Below, piece after piece: positions 9,155 to 19,584 of a stretch of DNA of 34,867 nucleotides. The notes beneath the pieces were generated by a model. It worked only from the letters and a program-made list of their open reading frames with translations, made no database searches and had not been told where the DNA came from. A program made the translations under genes and the position numbers. Source of the DNA: Clostridia bacterium (lineage in GTDB: Bacteria > Bacillota > DUMD01); contig DUMD01000108.1 of assembly GCA_012840065.1 (NCBI GenBank), positions 1 through 34,867 of the forward strand, written 5' to 3'. Position 1 is the first letter of the stretch, and every line of letters begins with the position of its first letter.

Positions 9155-9796
9155 GTGCGCAAGTATAAAATATCGGAAATTGTTGTAAAAAGGCTTCCTC
9201 TTTATCTTAGATGTTTAACCTATTTGGATAAAATGGGAGTTCCTACTATTTCTTCCCATGAGTTAGGGCATAAATTAGGGATAAAACCATCTCAAATTAG
9301 AAAAGATTTAGCCTATTTCGGTGAGTTTGGTAAACAGGGAATAGGTTATGATGTTTCCTATTTGCGGGGAGAAATCAGGCATATTCTTGGCCTTACCGAG
9401 CATATTAAAGTTGCGGTTGTGGGGGCAGGTAAACTTGGTCAAGCCCTATCCGATTATATTCTGCTTAAAAGAGAGGATTTTGATATTGCTGCAGTTTTTG
9501 ACCGGGACCCTGCCAAGATTGGTATGGAAGTGGGGGGAGTGAAAGTTTCTCCCATTGAGAATTTAAAAGAGATCATCCAGGAAAAAGAAATCCAGATGGC
9601 TATTGTGACCGTACCTGCCAATGCTGCTCAAAAGGTAGTAAATCTTTTGGTTGACGCCGGGGTTAGAGGGATTTTAAGCTTTGCTCCCATTGCTGTTACT
9701 GTGCCGGAAGGAGTTCGTTTCTATAACGTAGATTTTACCATGGAGCTGCAGAGCCTGGCTTATTACTTGACCGGCCAGGGGAAGAACGAATATTAA
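9155..9796 (+). CDS. rex: Redox-sensing transcriptional repressor Rex
   Basis: GTG start with aggagg RBS. Winged-helix IKPSQIRKDLAYFGEFGKQGIGYDV then Rossmann VAVVGAGKLGQALSDY. Confidence 0.94.
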   Translation: MRKYKISEIVVKRLPLYLRCLTYLDKMGVPTISSHELGHKLGIKPSQIRKDLAYFGEFGKQGIGYDVSYLRGEIRHILGLTEHIKVAVVGAGKLGQALSDYILLKREDFDIAAVFDRDPAKIGMEVGGVKVSPIENLKEIIQEKEIQMAIVTVPANAAQKVVNLLVDAGVRGILSFAPIAVTVPEGVRFYNVDFTMELQSLAYYLTGQGKNEY

Positions 9797-9821
9797 TTTT
9801 TATAAGAGGAGGTAAGTTAAT

Positions 9822-10229
9822 TTGTCAGATGGGAAGATTGAAAAAATTTTAGCCAACTGCAAGACCATAGCTGTTGTTGGCATTTCTGACAAAGAAGGCA
9901 AACCCAGCAATGAAGTGGCCAGATATTTAAAAAACAATGGTTATAAAATTATTCCTGTTAATCCTAAATTAGAAGAGGTTTTAGGGGAAAAATGTTATCC
10001 CGATTTGCTTTCAATTCCGGAACCGGTGGATTTGGTTGATATTTTCCGGCGTTCGGAGGAAACAGACCAGGTAATTGAGGAAGCAATCAAGATTAAGCCT
10101 AAAGCCATTTGGCTGCAATTGGGAGTAGTTAATCAAGAGGGGGCAGCTAAAGCTGAGGCTGAGGGAATTGATGTGGTTATGGATAGATGTGTAAAAATAG
10201 AACACTCTAAAAGAGTATGTAGGCTTTAA
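9822..10229 (+). CDS. CoA-binding domain protein (YccU-like)
   Basis: TTG start with agaggaggt RBS; TIAVVGISDKEGKPSNEVARYLKNNGYKIIPVNPK; IWLQLGVVN; VVMDRCVKIEH. Confidence 0.88.
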   Translation: MSDGKIEKILANCKTIAVVGISDKEGKPSNEVARYLKNNGYKIIPVNPKLEEVLGEKCYPDLLSIPEPVDLVDIFRRSEETDQVIEEAIKIKPKAIWLQLGVVNQEGAAKAEAEGIDVVMDRCVKIEHSKRVCRL

Positions 10230-10260
10230 AAAAGAGACCAAATAGGTCTCTTTTCTTTTT
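10229..10260 (+). terminator. Rho-independent terminator
   Basis: aaaagagacc aaata ggtctctttt cttttt. Confidence 0.85.
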
Positions 10261-10318
10261 AGATCTGGCTTTTTGTATTATTCTGAATAGTTGTAAATGT
10301 TTTTTTCTAAGAAAGGTA

Positions 10319-10348
10319 TTGCATTAATATACAATATGAATGTATAAT
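10319..10348 (+). promoter_or_regulatory. Sigma-A-like promoter for the arg cluster, possible overlapping ARG box
   Basis: TTGCAT - 18 bp - TATAAT. TGAATGTATAATTA has one good ARG-box half site (TGAAT) and a weak second half. Confidence 0.5.
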
Positions 10349-10378
10349 TATAAACAATAAAACTAGGGGGAGATTGAA

Positions 10379-11422
10379 TTGATCCGTTTTGGAATCTTAG
10401 GAGCAACAGGTTATACCGGTGGGGAATTAATCCGTTTATTACTGAACCATCCATATGGTGAAATAACCTATATAACTGCCGATAGATATGCCGGGAAGCA
10501 AATTGGGGAAGTTTTTCCTCAGTTCCGAACGGTGTTAGATTTAAGCTGCAAGGAATTAATCGTGGAAGAAGTTATTGAAGAGTGCGATCTGGTTTTTTCA
10601 GCTCTTCCCCACGGTTTATCCATGAAATTTGTAGGTGAATTGATTAAAGCGGGGAAAAAAGTTGTTGATTTAAGTGCAGATTATCGTTTAGATGACAGTG
10701 AGATTTATCAAGCTTGGTATGGTCTGGAACATCGTACTCCTGAGCTTTTAAGCCAAGCGGTGTACGGTTTGCCTGAAATAAATCGGGAAAAAATAAAGTC
10801 TGCTTCTCTGGTAGCTAATCCGGGGTGTTATCCTACCAGTATTATTCTTGCTCTCTATCCTCTTTTAAAGGCTCAAATTATAGAAAAAGAGGGAATTATT
10901 GCGGATTCTAAATCGGGGGTTTCCGGCGCAGGTCGCGCTTTAAGTCTTAATTCCCTTTTCTGTGAGGTTGAGGGAGGCCTTCATCCTTACCAGCTAGGAG
11001 GGGTACATCGACATCTGCCGGAAATTGAGCAGGAACTCAGCAAGGCTGCGGGGGAACAGGTTGTAATTACTTTTACCCCTCATTTAATTCCTATGAATAG
11101 AGGGATTTTATCTACAATTTATCTTCAGCCTAAAGCGGGAATAACTGAAGAGAAGGTAAGGACAGTTCTGATGGAGTTTTATGAACAGGAACCCTTTGTT
11201 CATATCTTGCCGGCGGGGGAATTTCCGCAAACCAAGGCCCTAGTAGGGACGAATTATTGTTTCCTCAGTGTTCACTGGGATTCCCGAACTAAAAGGCTGA
11301 TTTTATGTTCGGCTATTGATAATCTTACTAAAGGAGCTTCCGGCCAGGCTGTCCAAAATGCTAACCTTTTATTAGGCTGTCCGGAGAAGGCGGGACTTGA
11401 ATTAACAGCTGTTTATCCATAA
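10379..11422 (+). CDS. argC: N-acetyl-gamma-glutamyl-phosphate reductase
   Basis: FGILGATGYTGGELIRLL; active-site region NPGCYPTSIILAL; TTG start after aggggg. Confidence 0.96.
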   Translation: MIRFGILGATGYTGGELIRLLLNHPYGEITYITADRYAGKQIGEVFPQFRTVLDLSCKELIVEEVIEECDLVFSALPHGLSMKFVGELIKAGKKVVDLSADYRLDDSEIYQAWYGLEHRTPELLSQAVYGLPEINREKIKSASLVANPGCYPTSIILALYPLLKAQIIEKEGIIADSKSGVSGAGRALSLNSLFCEVEGGLHPYQLGGVHRHLPEIEQELSKAAGEQVVITFTPHLIPMNRGILSTIYLQPKAGITEEKVRTVLMEFYEQEPFVHILPAGEFPQTKALVGTNYCFLSVHWDSRTKRLILCSAIDNLTKGASGQAVQNANLLLGCPEKAGLELTAVYP

Positions 11423-11474
11423 GGGATAAATAGTTCGGTGGAAGATAATTGATTTTTGAAGGTGAAAGAAGGGA

Positions 11475-12695
11475 GTGAAGATAGTGGATTTAACTATGAT
11501 AGATGGTGGAGTAACGGCTGCTGCCGGTTTTCTAGCCGGAGCAGCAGCCTGCGGAATAAAAAACGGAGGTAAGAAAAAGGATCTGGCGGTAATTTATTCA
11601 GAGGTACCGGCAATTTCTGCAGGAGTCTTTACCTGCAATAAGGTGAAAGCTGCCCCCCTTCTACTAACCCAAAAACATTTACAAGCAGGTTACCTGCGGG
11701 CTGTGGTGGTAAACAGCGGTAATGCCAATGCCTGCACCGGGGAGCAGGGCATGCTTGATGCTTTAAAAATGGCAGAACTGACAGCCGGTTTGCTAAAGAT
11801 TAGGACGGAAGAAGTGGCGGTTTCTTCCACCGGGGTAATTGGAGTAAAAATGCCTATGGAACGGGTAGAAAAAGGGATTATGGCTGCCTGTGCCGGGCTT
11901 AAGAGAGAGGGAAGCGGGGAGGCCGCCGAGGCAATTATGACTACTGACCTGGTGCCTAAATCCATTGCTTACAGTTTTAAATTGGGAAACAAAGAGGTTA
12001 GAATCGGTGGGATTGCCAAAGGTTCGGGGATGATTCATCCTAATATGGCCACAATGTTGGGCTTTATAACTACGGATGCCCTTATAAGCCGGGAGGCTTT
12101 ACAGCAGGCTTTAAAAGAGGTTACTGACCAGACTTTTAATATGATAACGGTGGACGGAGACCAGAGCACCAATGATATGGTGCTGGTTATGGCCAACGGC
12201 TTGGCTGGTAACCCCAGGATTGAGATAGGAAATGAATATTATGGGGATTTTATTTTTGTTTTACGGCAGGTCTGCGAATATTTGGCGAAAGAAATAGCAA
12301 GGGACGGCGAAGGGGCGACTAAACTTTTAGAGGTAGAGGTGAAGGGAGCCGCTTCTTTAGCGGATGCCCGGCAGATAGCCCGGACGGTAGCTAAGTCAAA
12401 CCTGGTGAAAACAGCAATTTTCGGGGAAGATGCCAACTGGGGAAGGATATTGGCGGCTGTTGGTTATTCGGGAGCTGATTGTGATCCGGATTTAGTTGAT
12501 ATCGCCTTGGGACCTGTGCAGGTAGCTGCAGGGGGAAAGGCTATTCCTTTCAGCGAGGAGGAGGCCAAAGCCGTTCTGCAAAAGGACAGTGTAAAAATTA
12601 CCATTGATCTCCATTTAGGCTACTATTCTGCTACTGCCTGGGGCTGTGATCTTTCTTTTGACTATATCAAAATCAATAGTAGCTACCGGTCTTAG
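11475..12695 (+). CDS. argJ: Bifunctional ornithine acetyltransferase / N-acetylglutamate synthase
   Basis: AKGSGMIHPNMATMLGFITTDA (autocleavage region); VVNSGNANACTG; GTG start. Confidence 0.96.
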   Translation: MKIVDLTMIDGGVTAAAGFLAGAAACGIKNGGKKKDLAVIYSEVPAISAGVFTCNKVKAAPLLLTQKHLQAGYLRAVVVNSGNANACTGEQGMLDALKMAELTAGLLKIRTEEVAVSSTGVIGVKMPMERVEKGIMAACAGLKREGSGEAAEAIMTTDLVPKSIAYSFKLGNKEVRIGGIAKGSGMIHPNMATMLGFITTDALISREALQQALKEVTDQTFNMITVDGDQSTNDMVLVMANGLAGNPRIEIGNEYYGDFIFVLRQVCEYLAKEIARDGEGATKLLEVEVKGAASLADARQIARTVAKSNLVKTAIFGEDANWGRILAAVGYSGADCDPDLVDIALGPVQVAAGGKAIPFSEEEAKAVLQKDSVKITIDLHLGYYSATAWGCDLSFDYIKINSSYRS

Positions 12696-12711
12696 AATGG
12701 GGGAAAGAAAA

Positions 12712-13563
12712 ATGTACGATCCAATTGAAAAAGCCAGTGTTTTGATCGAAGCCCTTCCCTATATGCGGAAGTTCTTCGGTAAAACCTTTGTGATTAAATA
12801 CGGCGGAAGTGCCATGACCGATCCGCAGCGGAAAAAGGGGGTAATTTTAGATATTATCCTGCTTAAATACATTGGGATTAATCCCATTCTCGTTCACGGG
12901 GGAGGTCCCCAGCTGACCGAAATGCTGAAAAGGTTAGGCAAGAAGGCAAACTTTGTGAACGGACTCCGGGTTACCGATCGGGAAACCATGGAAGTTGCGG
13001 AAATGGTTTTGGCCGGTAAAGTTAATAAGGATATTGTGGCTTTAATTAACCAAAACGGAGGTAAGGCTGTCGGGATAAGCGGCAAAGACGGGCAAACCAT
13101 TATGGCTAAACAGGCGGACGGAAATCTGGGCTTGGTAGGAGAGGTTACGGAAATTGATACCAAACTGCTCAAACTTTTAAGCAATGAAGGATATATTCCG
13201 GTTATTTCTTCCATCGGTGTAGGAGAGGATGGGGAAACTTATAATATTAATGCCGATTATGTGGCAGGGCAAGTGGCTGCTGCCCTCCAGGCAGAAAAAT
13301 TAATTATCCTTACTGATGTTCGGGGAGTTTGGTTGGATAAAAACGACCCCGATTCATTTTTACCTGTCTTAAATCGGGCTAGAGCCCAGGAGTTAATTGA
13401 GCAAAACATTATTGACGGCGGTATGATTCCTAAAGTTAATGCCTGCCTTCAGGCTTTGGACGGAGGAGTAGCAAGTGCCCACCTTCTAGACGGTCGTCCT
13501 CCCCATTCGCTTTTATTGGAAATATTTACTGACGGCGGGGTAGGTACAATGATTACAAAATAA
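12712..13563 (+). CDS. argB: Acetylglutamate kinase
   Basis: FVIKYGGSAM; ILVHGGGPQLTEML; GGMIPKVNACLQAL. The listed start at 12646 lies inside argJ; ATG 12712 (or 12697) is more plausible. Confidence 0.95.
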   Translation: MYDPIEKASVLIEALPYMRKFFGKTFVIKYGGSAMTDPQRKKGVILDIILLKYIGINPILVHGGGPQLTEMLKRLGKKANFVNGLRVTDRETMEVAEMVLAGKVNKDIVALINQNGGKAVGISGKDGQTIMAKQADGNLGLVGEVTEIDTKLLKLLSNEGYIPVISSIGVGEDGETYNINADYVAGQVAAALQAEKLIILTDVRGVWLDKNDPDSFLPVLNRARAQELIEQNIIDGGMIPKVNACLQALDGGVASAHLLDGRPPHSLLLEIFTDGGVGTMITK

Positions 13564-13604
13564 TCTAAGTGGGCTGAAATATATGTGCCGGTGGGGGTGG
13601 AAAG

Positions 13605-14801
13605 GTGAAAAGTGAAATAAAGGAAAAGGCGGATAAATATATTATGCAGACCTATGGCCGCTTTCCTCTGGCTTTGGTAAGGGGAGAAGGTTGTTGGGTC
13701 TGGGATGAAGAAGGCAAAAAATACTTAGATTTTATCAGCGGTTTAGGGGTTAATTCTCTCGGTCACTGTCACCCGGCGGTGGTGGGAGCAGTCAAGGAAC
13801 AAGTTGAAAAAATCCTGCATTGTTCTAACCTTTACTATACCAAACCTCAGGCCGAGCTGGCAGAAATCTTGATTAAAAACTCTTGTTTTGACCGGGTTTT
13901 CTTCTGCAATAGCGGGGCGGAGGCCAACGAGGCAGCAATAAAATTGGCCCGAAAATATTCTCACCTTAAATACGGTGAAGACCGGAAAGAAATTATTTCT
14001 ACCCTTAATTCTTTTCATGGCCGGACGATGGCAACTATAACCGCCACCGGCCAGACTAAATACCAAGCAGGTTTTAATCCCCTTTTGCCCGGTTTCAAAT
14101 ATGTAGCTTACGGTGATTTTGAGGCTTTAAAAGAGGCAGTAAGTTCTCAAACCTGTGCCGTTTTGATTGAGCCTGTTCAAGGTGAGGGGGGGATAAATAC
14201 TGCTGAGAAAGACTACTGGCAGGCTTTAAGGGAATTTTGTAGCCAGAATGATATTTTACTGATTTTTGATGAGGTTCAATGCGGTCTTGCTCGGACCGGC
14301 AAATTATTTGCTTATGAAGCTTTGGGGGTAGAGCCGGATATAATCACTTTAGCCAAGGCCCTGGGAGGAGGGTTGCCCATCGGGGCCATGATGGCCAGAG
14401 AAAGTGCGGCCTCAGCCTTTCGACCGGGAGACCATGCTTCAACTTTCGGTGGTAATCCGGTGGCAGCAGCAGCTGCAGTTGCTGTTATGAAAACGTTTTT
14501 GACGGAAAATATCCCCGGCCGGGCAGAAAAACTAGGTAATTATTTTCAGGCCAAGCTCCGGGATTTACAATTTAAATATCCTCAGATCAAGGAAGTTAGG
14601 GGATTAGGCCTGATGATCGGCGTTGAAGTAGCAGAGAAGGGGCCGGAGATTGTAAAATCATGTTTAGAAAAAGGTCTTTTAATAAATTGTACGGCAGAGA
14701 AGGTTTTAAGGTTTTTACCTCCTTTAATAATCGGGGAAGCTGAAGTAGATCAGGCAGTTAATATTTTAGCCGATGCTTTTGGGGAAAATTTTAAAAACTA
14801 G
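13605..14801 (+). CDS. argD: Acetylornithine aminotransferase
   Basis: [60 protein letters not shown] start. Confidence 0.95.
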   Translation: MKSEIKEKADKYIMQTYGRFPLALVRGEGCWVWDEEGKKYLDFISGLGVNSLGHCHPAVVGAVKEQVEKILHCSNLYYTKPQAELAEILIKNSCFDRVFFCNSGAEANEAAIKLARKYSHLKYGEDRKEIISTLNSFHGRTMATITATGQTKYQAGFNPLLPGFKYVAYGDFEALKEAVSSQTCAVLIEPVQGEGGINTAEKDYWQALREFCSQNDILLIFDEVQCGLARTGKLFAYEALGVEPDIITLAKALGGGLPIGAMMARESAASAFRPGDHASTFGGNPVAAAAAVAVMKTFLTENIPGRAEKLGNYFQAKLRDLQFKYPQIKEVRGLGLMIGVEVAEKGPEIVKSCLEKGLLINCTAEKVLRFLPPLIIGEAEVDQAVNILADAFGENFKN

Positions 14802-14823
14802 AGTGAAGAAGGTGAAAAAGTTG

Positions 14824-15750
14824 ATGATGAAGGGTAAAGATTTATTATCCATCTATGACCTAAGTTTAGAAGAAATAAATTTAATTTTTCGGGTGGCGGA
14901 GGAATTAAAGTCCGATCGGAAAATCGGCAAACCCCATCCCTATTTGCAGGGTAAGACTCTGGCCATGATCTTCCAAAAACACTCCACCAGGACCAGGGTG
15001 TCCTTTGAAGTGGGTATGTACCAATTGGGAGGTTATGCTCTTTACTTGAGCGGAAAAGACCTTCAGTTGGGCCGGGGGGAGACGATTAAAGATACGGCCC
15101 AGGTTCTTTCCCGCTATGTGGATGGAATCATGATTAGAACCTTTTCCCATGAGGAAGTAGAGGAGCTGGCCTATTATGCCAGTGTTCCGGTTATCAACGG
15201 ACTGACGGATTTGCTGCATCCCTGCCAGGTACTGGCGGATTTGTTCACCATTAAAGAAAAGAAGGGTAGTTTAAAGGGTTTGAAACTGGCTTTCATTGGA
15301 GATGGGAATAATGTGGCCCATTCTTTGCTTTACGGTTGTTCAAAAGTAGGCATGGACATTGCTGTGGCCAGTCCCCCGGGTTATAAAGTCAAGGAAGAAA
15401 TTGTAGAAAGGGCAATGGCTGTGGCTAAAAAAACCGGTTCCAAAATCCTTATCACCGAAGATCCTCTGGAAGCAGCAAAAGATGCGGATGTTCTTTATAC
15501 CGATGTTTGGGCCAGCATGGGCCAGGAAGAGGAACAAGAGGAACGGATGAAAATGTTCAGCAATTATCAGGTTAATAAGGAGATGCTAAAGTATACCAAA
15601 GAAGATCCCATTTTTTTACATTGCCTGCCTGCCCATCGGGGGGAGGAGGTAACGGAGGAAATAATCGACGGGCCCTGGTCAGCAGTTTTTGATGAAGCGG
15701 AAAACAGGCTGCATGTTCAAAAAGCGATTATGGCCCTTTTAATGAGTTAA
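14824..15750 (+). CDS. argF: Ornithine carbamoyltransferase
   Basis: [48 protein letters not shown]. Start revised from 14773 (inside argD) to ATG 14824 behind gaaggtgaaaaag. Confidence 0.95.
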   Translation: MMKGKDLLSIYDLSLEEINLIFRVAEELKSDRKIGKPHPYLQGKTLAMIFQKHSTRTRVSFEVGMYQLGGYALYLSGKDLQLGRGETIKDTAQVLSRYVDGIMIRTFSHEEVEELAYYASVPVINGLTDLLHPCQVLADLFTIKEKKGSLKGLKLAFIGDGNNVAHSLLYGCSKVGMDIAVASPPGYKVKEEIVERAMAVAKKTGSKILITEDPLEAAKDADVLYTDVWASMGQEEEQEERMKMFSNYQVNKEMLKYTKEDPIFLHCLPAHRGEEVTEEIIDGPWSAVFDEAENRLHVQKAIMALLMS

Positions 15751-15784
15751 GAAAAGAAATTTTTGAGATTGGGGAGGAGTAAAA

Positions 15785-16978
15785 ATGAAAAAAGTAGTTT
15801 TGGCTTATTCGGGAGGTTTGGATACTTCTGTAGCCATTAAATGGTTAGAAGAAAAATACGGTGCGGAAGTAATTGCTTTAGCCGCCGATGTGGGCGAAGG
15901 TAAGGATTTGGATTTTGTCAAAGAAAAAGCCCTTAAAATCGGGGCAAAAAAGGTTTATCTGATTGATGCTCAGGAAGAATTTGTGAAAGAATACATCTTT
16001 CCTGTTTTAAAGGCAAATGCCGTTTATGAAGGCAAGTATCTTTTATCCGCTGCCCTTTCCCGTCCTCTGATTTCCAAATTGCTAGTGGAGATAGCGGAAA
16101 AGGAAGGGGCTGATGCGGTAGCTCATGGTTGCACAGGTAAGGGGAATGACCAGGTAAGGTTTGACGTATCGGTGGCAGCTTTAAACCCTAATTTGGAGAT
16201 TATTGCTCCCGTGCGGGAATGGCCCATGTCCAGGGAGGAAGAAATTGAATATGCTAAAGAAAAAGGAATTCCCATTCCGGTAGATTTGGATAATCCCTAC
16301 AGTATAGATCAAAATCTTTGGGGCAGAAGTATTGAATGCGGAGTTTTGGAAGATCCTTGGCAGGAAGCCCCTGAGGATGTCTATGAATGGACAAAATCTC
16401 CCCAGGATGCTCCTGACCAACCCTGCTACCTGGAAATCGGTTTTGAAAAAGGAATTCCGGTAAGTATTGACGGGGTGAAATATGGTCCGGTGGAATTGAT
16501 TAAAAAATTAAATAGGCTGGCCGGAGAAAATGGGGTGGGCCGGGTTGACCATGTGGAAAACCGTTTGGTGGGGATTAAATCCCGGGAAGTTTATGAATGT
16601 CCCGCAGCAACGGTTTTACTGGAAGCTCACCGGGATCTAGAGGCTTTTACCAATCCTAAGGAAGTAACCCATTATAAGGCTATGCTGGATCAAAAATATG
16701 CAGAATTGGTTTATAACGGTCTATGGTTTTCACCGCTGAAAAAGGCCTTAGATGCCTTTATTGATGTTACTCAGGAAACAGTAACCGGCACCGTGCGGGT
16801 AAAACTGTTCAAAGGAAGCTGCAAAGTGGTGGGCCGGAAATCTGCTTACGGTCTTTATGATCATGCTTTGGCTACCTACGATAAAGGAGATAAATTTGAT
16901 CACAAAGCAGCCCAAGGATTTATCAGCATTTGGGGATTACCGACCAGGGTATATTCTACTGTAAATAAAAAAGATTAA
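15785..16978 (+). CDS. argG: Argininosuccinate synthase
   Basis: [49 protein letters not shown]. Confidence 0.97.
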   Translation: MKKVVLAYSGGLDTSVAIKWLEEKYGAEVIALAADVGEGKDLDFVKEKALKIGAKKVYLIDAQEEFVKEYIFPVLKANAVYEGKYLLSAALSRPLISKLLVEIAEKEGADAVAHGCTGKGNDQVRFDVSVAALNPNLEIIAPVREWPMSREEEIEYAKEKGIPIPVDLDNPYSIDQNLWGRSIECGVLEDPWQEAPEDVYEWTKSPQDAPDQPCYLEIGFEKGIPVSIDGVKYGPVELIKKLNRLAGENGVGRVDHVENRLVGIKSREVYECPAATVLLEAHRDLEAFTNPKEVTHYKAMLDQKYAELVYNGLWFSPLKKALDAFIDVTQETVTGTVRVKLFKGSCKVVGRKSAYGLYDHALATYDKGDKFDHKAAQGFISIWGLPTRVYSTVNKKD

Positions 16979-16991
16979 CGGAGGGGTAAGG

Positions 16992-18368
16992 ATGAAATTA
17001 TGGGGTGGAAGATTTACAAAGGATACGGATCAGCTGGTAGATAAATTTAACGCTTCCATCTCCTTTGATAAGAATTTGGCTGAATATGATATTGCTGGCA
17101 GTATAGCCCATGCCCAGATGCTCGCCAAACAGGGGATTATCACAGAAGAGGAAGGAAAACAGATTCTGGTAGGTTTGGAGCTTATCCTGAAAGAAATTCG
17201 GGAAGGGAAATTTGTTTATACCGATAGTTTGGAGGATATTCACCTGCATGTGGAAAGCCGCTTAAAGGAATTGATTGGTCCGGTGGGAGGAAAACTCCAT
17301 ACTGCCAGAAGCCGCAATGATCAGGTTGCCCTAGATATGCATCTTTATGTAAAGGATCAAATCAAGCAAATTTGTCAGTTGCTAAAGGAAGTTCAGAAAA
17401 GTTTGATCAGCCTGGCCAGGGCAAATCAGGATGTGATTATGCCCGGTTATACCCATCTGCAACATGCCCAGCCGGTTCTCTTTGCCCACCATCTTTTAGC
17501 TTATTTTTCCATGTTCCAGCGGGACAGGGAAAGGTTGGAGGACTGTTATAAAAGGACGGATATGCTGCCCCTGGGAGCAGGGGCTTTGGCTGGGACAACT
17601 TTTCCCATTGATCCCCAGTTCGTGGCGGAAAAACTAGGTTTTAAAAATTTATATTCAAACAGTATGGATGCGGTCAGCGACAGGGATTATTTGGTGGAAT
17701 TTCTGGCGGCTTTATCTCTAATCATGGTTCATTTAAGCCGGCTCAGTGAAGAGATTATTCTCTGGACTTCCTGGGAGTTTGGGTTTATCGAAATCGGGGA
17801 CGAATTTTGTACGGGAAGTAGTATCATGCCTCAAAAGAAAAATCCTGATGTGGCTGAACTTACCCGGGGGAAAACAGGCCGGGTAATCGGCAGCCTGATG
17901 GGCCTGCTTACAATTTTAAAAGGACTGCCCCTGGCCTATAATAAAGACTTGCAGGAGGATAAGGAAGGAGTATTCGATGCGGTGGAGACAGTTAAAATCT
18001 GTCTTGCTGTTTACGGTAAAATGTTGACTAAAATAAGCGTAAAGCGGGAAAGGATGTTGGATGCCTGCCGCCACAGTTATACCAATGCTACGGATGTGGC
18101 AGACTATTTGGTCAAAAAGGGAATGCCTTTTCGGGATGCCCATTATATAACCGGCCAATTAGTTCAATATTGTATCAGCAAAAATTGCGCCCTGGATGAT
18201 TTATCTCTGGGAGAATTTAGAAAAATTTCCCCTCTATTTGAGGAGGATGTATTGGCAGAAATTGCGATTGAAAGCTGTGTGGCTAAAAGATTATCTCCCG
18301 GTGGTACCGGCCATGCTGTGGTTGAATTGGCCTTAAAAGAGGCTGAACAAAAATTAGCTCTTTACTAA
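16992..18368 (+). CDS. argH: Argininosuccinate lyase
   Basis: MKLWGGRFTKDTDQLVDKFNASI; TARSRNDQVALDMHLY; GSSIMPQKKNPDVAEL. Confidence 0.97.
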   Translation: MKLWGGRFTKDTDQLVDKFNASISFDKNLAEYDIAGSIAHAQMLAKQGIITEEEGKQILVGLELILKEIREGKFVYTDSLEDIHLHVESRLKELIGPVGGKLHTARSRNDQVALDMHLYVKDQIKQICQLLKEVQKSLISLARANQDVIMPGYTHLQHAQPVLFAHHLLAYFSMFQRDRERLEDCYKRTDMLPLGAGALAGTTFPIDPQFVAEKLGFKNLYSNSMDAVSDRDYLVEFLAALSLIMVHLSRLSEEIILWTSWEFGFIEIGDEFCTGSSIMPQKKNPDVAELTRGKTGRVIGSLMGLLTILKGLPLAYNKDLQEDKEGVFDAVETVKICLAVYGKMLTKISVKRERMLDACRHSYTNATDVADYLVKKGMPFRDAHYITGQLVQYCISKNCALDDLSLGEFRKISPLFEEDVLAEIAIESCVAKRLSPGGTGHAVVELALKEAEQKLALY

Positions 18369-18375
18369 AAAAATC

Positions 18376-18404
18376 TTGACACTATTATTCCAATTATGTA
18401 TAAT
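18376..18404 (+). promoter_or_regulatory. Sigma-A promoter of the ilvE leader
   Basis: TTGACA - 17 bp - TATAAT, consensus at both hexamers. Confidence 0.85.
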
Positions 18405-18420
18405 TTTCATCAATAATATT

Positions 18421-18580
18421 TAGACAAATGTCCACTAGAGGAATTATATCTGTGTTTGTGTTCAGATTTTGCCGGTTTTAGAGAGAATGGGCCTCTGGTT
18501 CTAGGTTTAAAGTAAATGTAAACCGCTAAACCGTGGGTAAAACGGACCCGGACAGCTAGGTTTCGCTCATTTGTGTGACG
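18421..18580 (+). ncRNA. Structured leader RNA, candidate ppGpp riboswitch (ykkC subtype 2a class)
   Basis: Closing helix ACAAATG (18424-18430) / CATTTGT (18568-18574). Internal ACTAGAGG/CCTCTGGT and GGTTTA/TAAACC helices. ykkC-like elements CTAGAGGAAT-hairpin-GCCGGTTTTAGAGAGA and GGGTAAAACGGACCCGG-ACAGCTAGGTTTC. Lies upstream of ilvE, a known gene context for that class. Confidence 0.6.
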
Positions 18581-18592
18581 ATACACTGGAGG

Positions 18593-18612
18593 AACTGAAC
18601 TGTTCGGTTTTT
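18593..18612 (+). terminator. Leader (attenuator) terminator upstream of ilvE
   Basis: AACTGAA CTG TTCGGTT with one G-U pair, followed by TTT. Confidence 0.6.
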
Positions 18613-18626
18613 CTATATATTGAAAT

Positions 18627-18659
18627 TTGTCATAATTTTGTCATAATTTTGTCATAATT
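18627..18659 (+). repeat. Three perfect tandem copies of ttgtcataatt (11 bp)
   Basis: Copies at 18627-18637, 18638-18648 and 18649-18659, ending at the aggagg Shine-Dalgarno of ilvE. Confidence 0.95.
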
Positions 18660-18671
18660 AGGAGGATAAAA

Positions 18672-19550
18672 ATGAGCTTGATCATTTATTTGGATGGGAA
18701 ACTAGTCCCTCAGGAACAGGCGGTTGTTTCTGTTTTTGATCATGGTTTTTTGTATGGCGATGGGGTTTTTGAAGGTATCCGGGCCTATAACGGCAGGGTG
18801 TTTAAATTAAAAGAACATTTAACCAGGCTGTATGAGTCGGCCAAGGCCATTGCTTTAGAAATTCCCCTAACCATGGAAGAAATGGAGGAAGCCGTTCTAG
18901 CCACTTTAAGAGCAAACAATCTGCGGGATGCTTATATTAGATTAGTAGTTTCCCGGGGACCCGGTGATCTGGGGCTTGATCCGGCTAAATGTTCCAAACC
19001 GACGGTGGTTATTATTGCTACCACAATTAACCTCTATCCTCAGGAAAAATATGAGGAAGGCTTGGAGGTTGTGACCACAGCTATTCGTCGGACCGTTCCC
19101 GATTCTTTAAATCCAAGGGTAAAATCCCTCAACTATTTGAATAATATCCTAGCTAAGCTGGAGCTTAAGTTGGCTGGGGTAGAGGAAGGAATTATGCTTA
19201 GCCAGGAGGGCTATGTTACAGAAGCAACAGCGGATAACGTTTTTATTGTTAAAAATGGAGTTTTAATTACTCCTCCTAACTACATAGGAATCCTGGAGGG
19301 AGTAACTAGAAATGCCGTTATTGATTTGGCTAAAGAAGCGGGTATTCCGGTGGAAGAAAGGTTGTTTAACCGCCACGACCTCTATATTGCTGACGAATGT
19401 TTCTTTACCGGGACAGCGGCGGAGGTTATTCCCGTGGTTAAAATTGACGGACGAAAAGTTGGTACTGGCAAGCCGGGAGAAATTACTAAGAAACTAATTG
19501 CTGCCTTTCGGGAACTGGTTAAAATTGACGGCCCGGAAATTTATAAATAA
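18672..19550 (+). CDS. ilvE: Branched-chain-amino-acid aminotransferase (class IV)
   Basis: VFDHGFLYGDGVFEGIRAYNGRVFKLKEHLTRL; SLNYLNNILAKLELKLAG; FFTGTAAEVIPV. Confidence 0.9.
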   Translation: MSLIIYLDGKLVPQEQAVVSVFDHGFLYGDGVFEGIRAYNGRVFKLKEHLTRLYESAKAIALEIPLTMEEMEEAVLATLRANNLRDAYIRLVVSRGPGDLGLDPAKCSKPTVVIIATTINLYPQEKYEEGLEVVTTAIRRTVPDSLNPRVKSLNYLNNILAKLELKLAGVEEGIMLSQEGYVTEATADNVFIVKNGVLITPPNYIGILEGVTRNAVIDLAKEAGIPVEERLFNRHDLYIADECFFTGTAAEVIPVVKIDGRKVGTGKPGEITKKLIAAFRELVKIDGPEIYK

Positions 19551-19584
19551 AAATTTTTAAAACTGCAGAATTAAGAACCTGATA

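Noticed and set aside
11690-12436. Antisense ORFs inside argJ, and similar ones inside other arg/ilv genes
   Set aside because: They lie opposite strongly supported genes and have no recognisable motifs.
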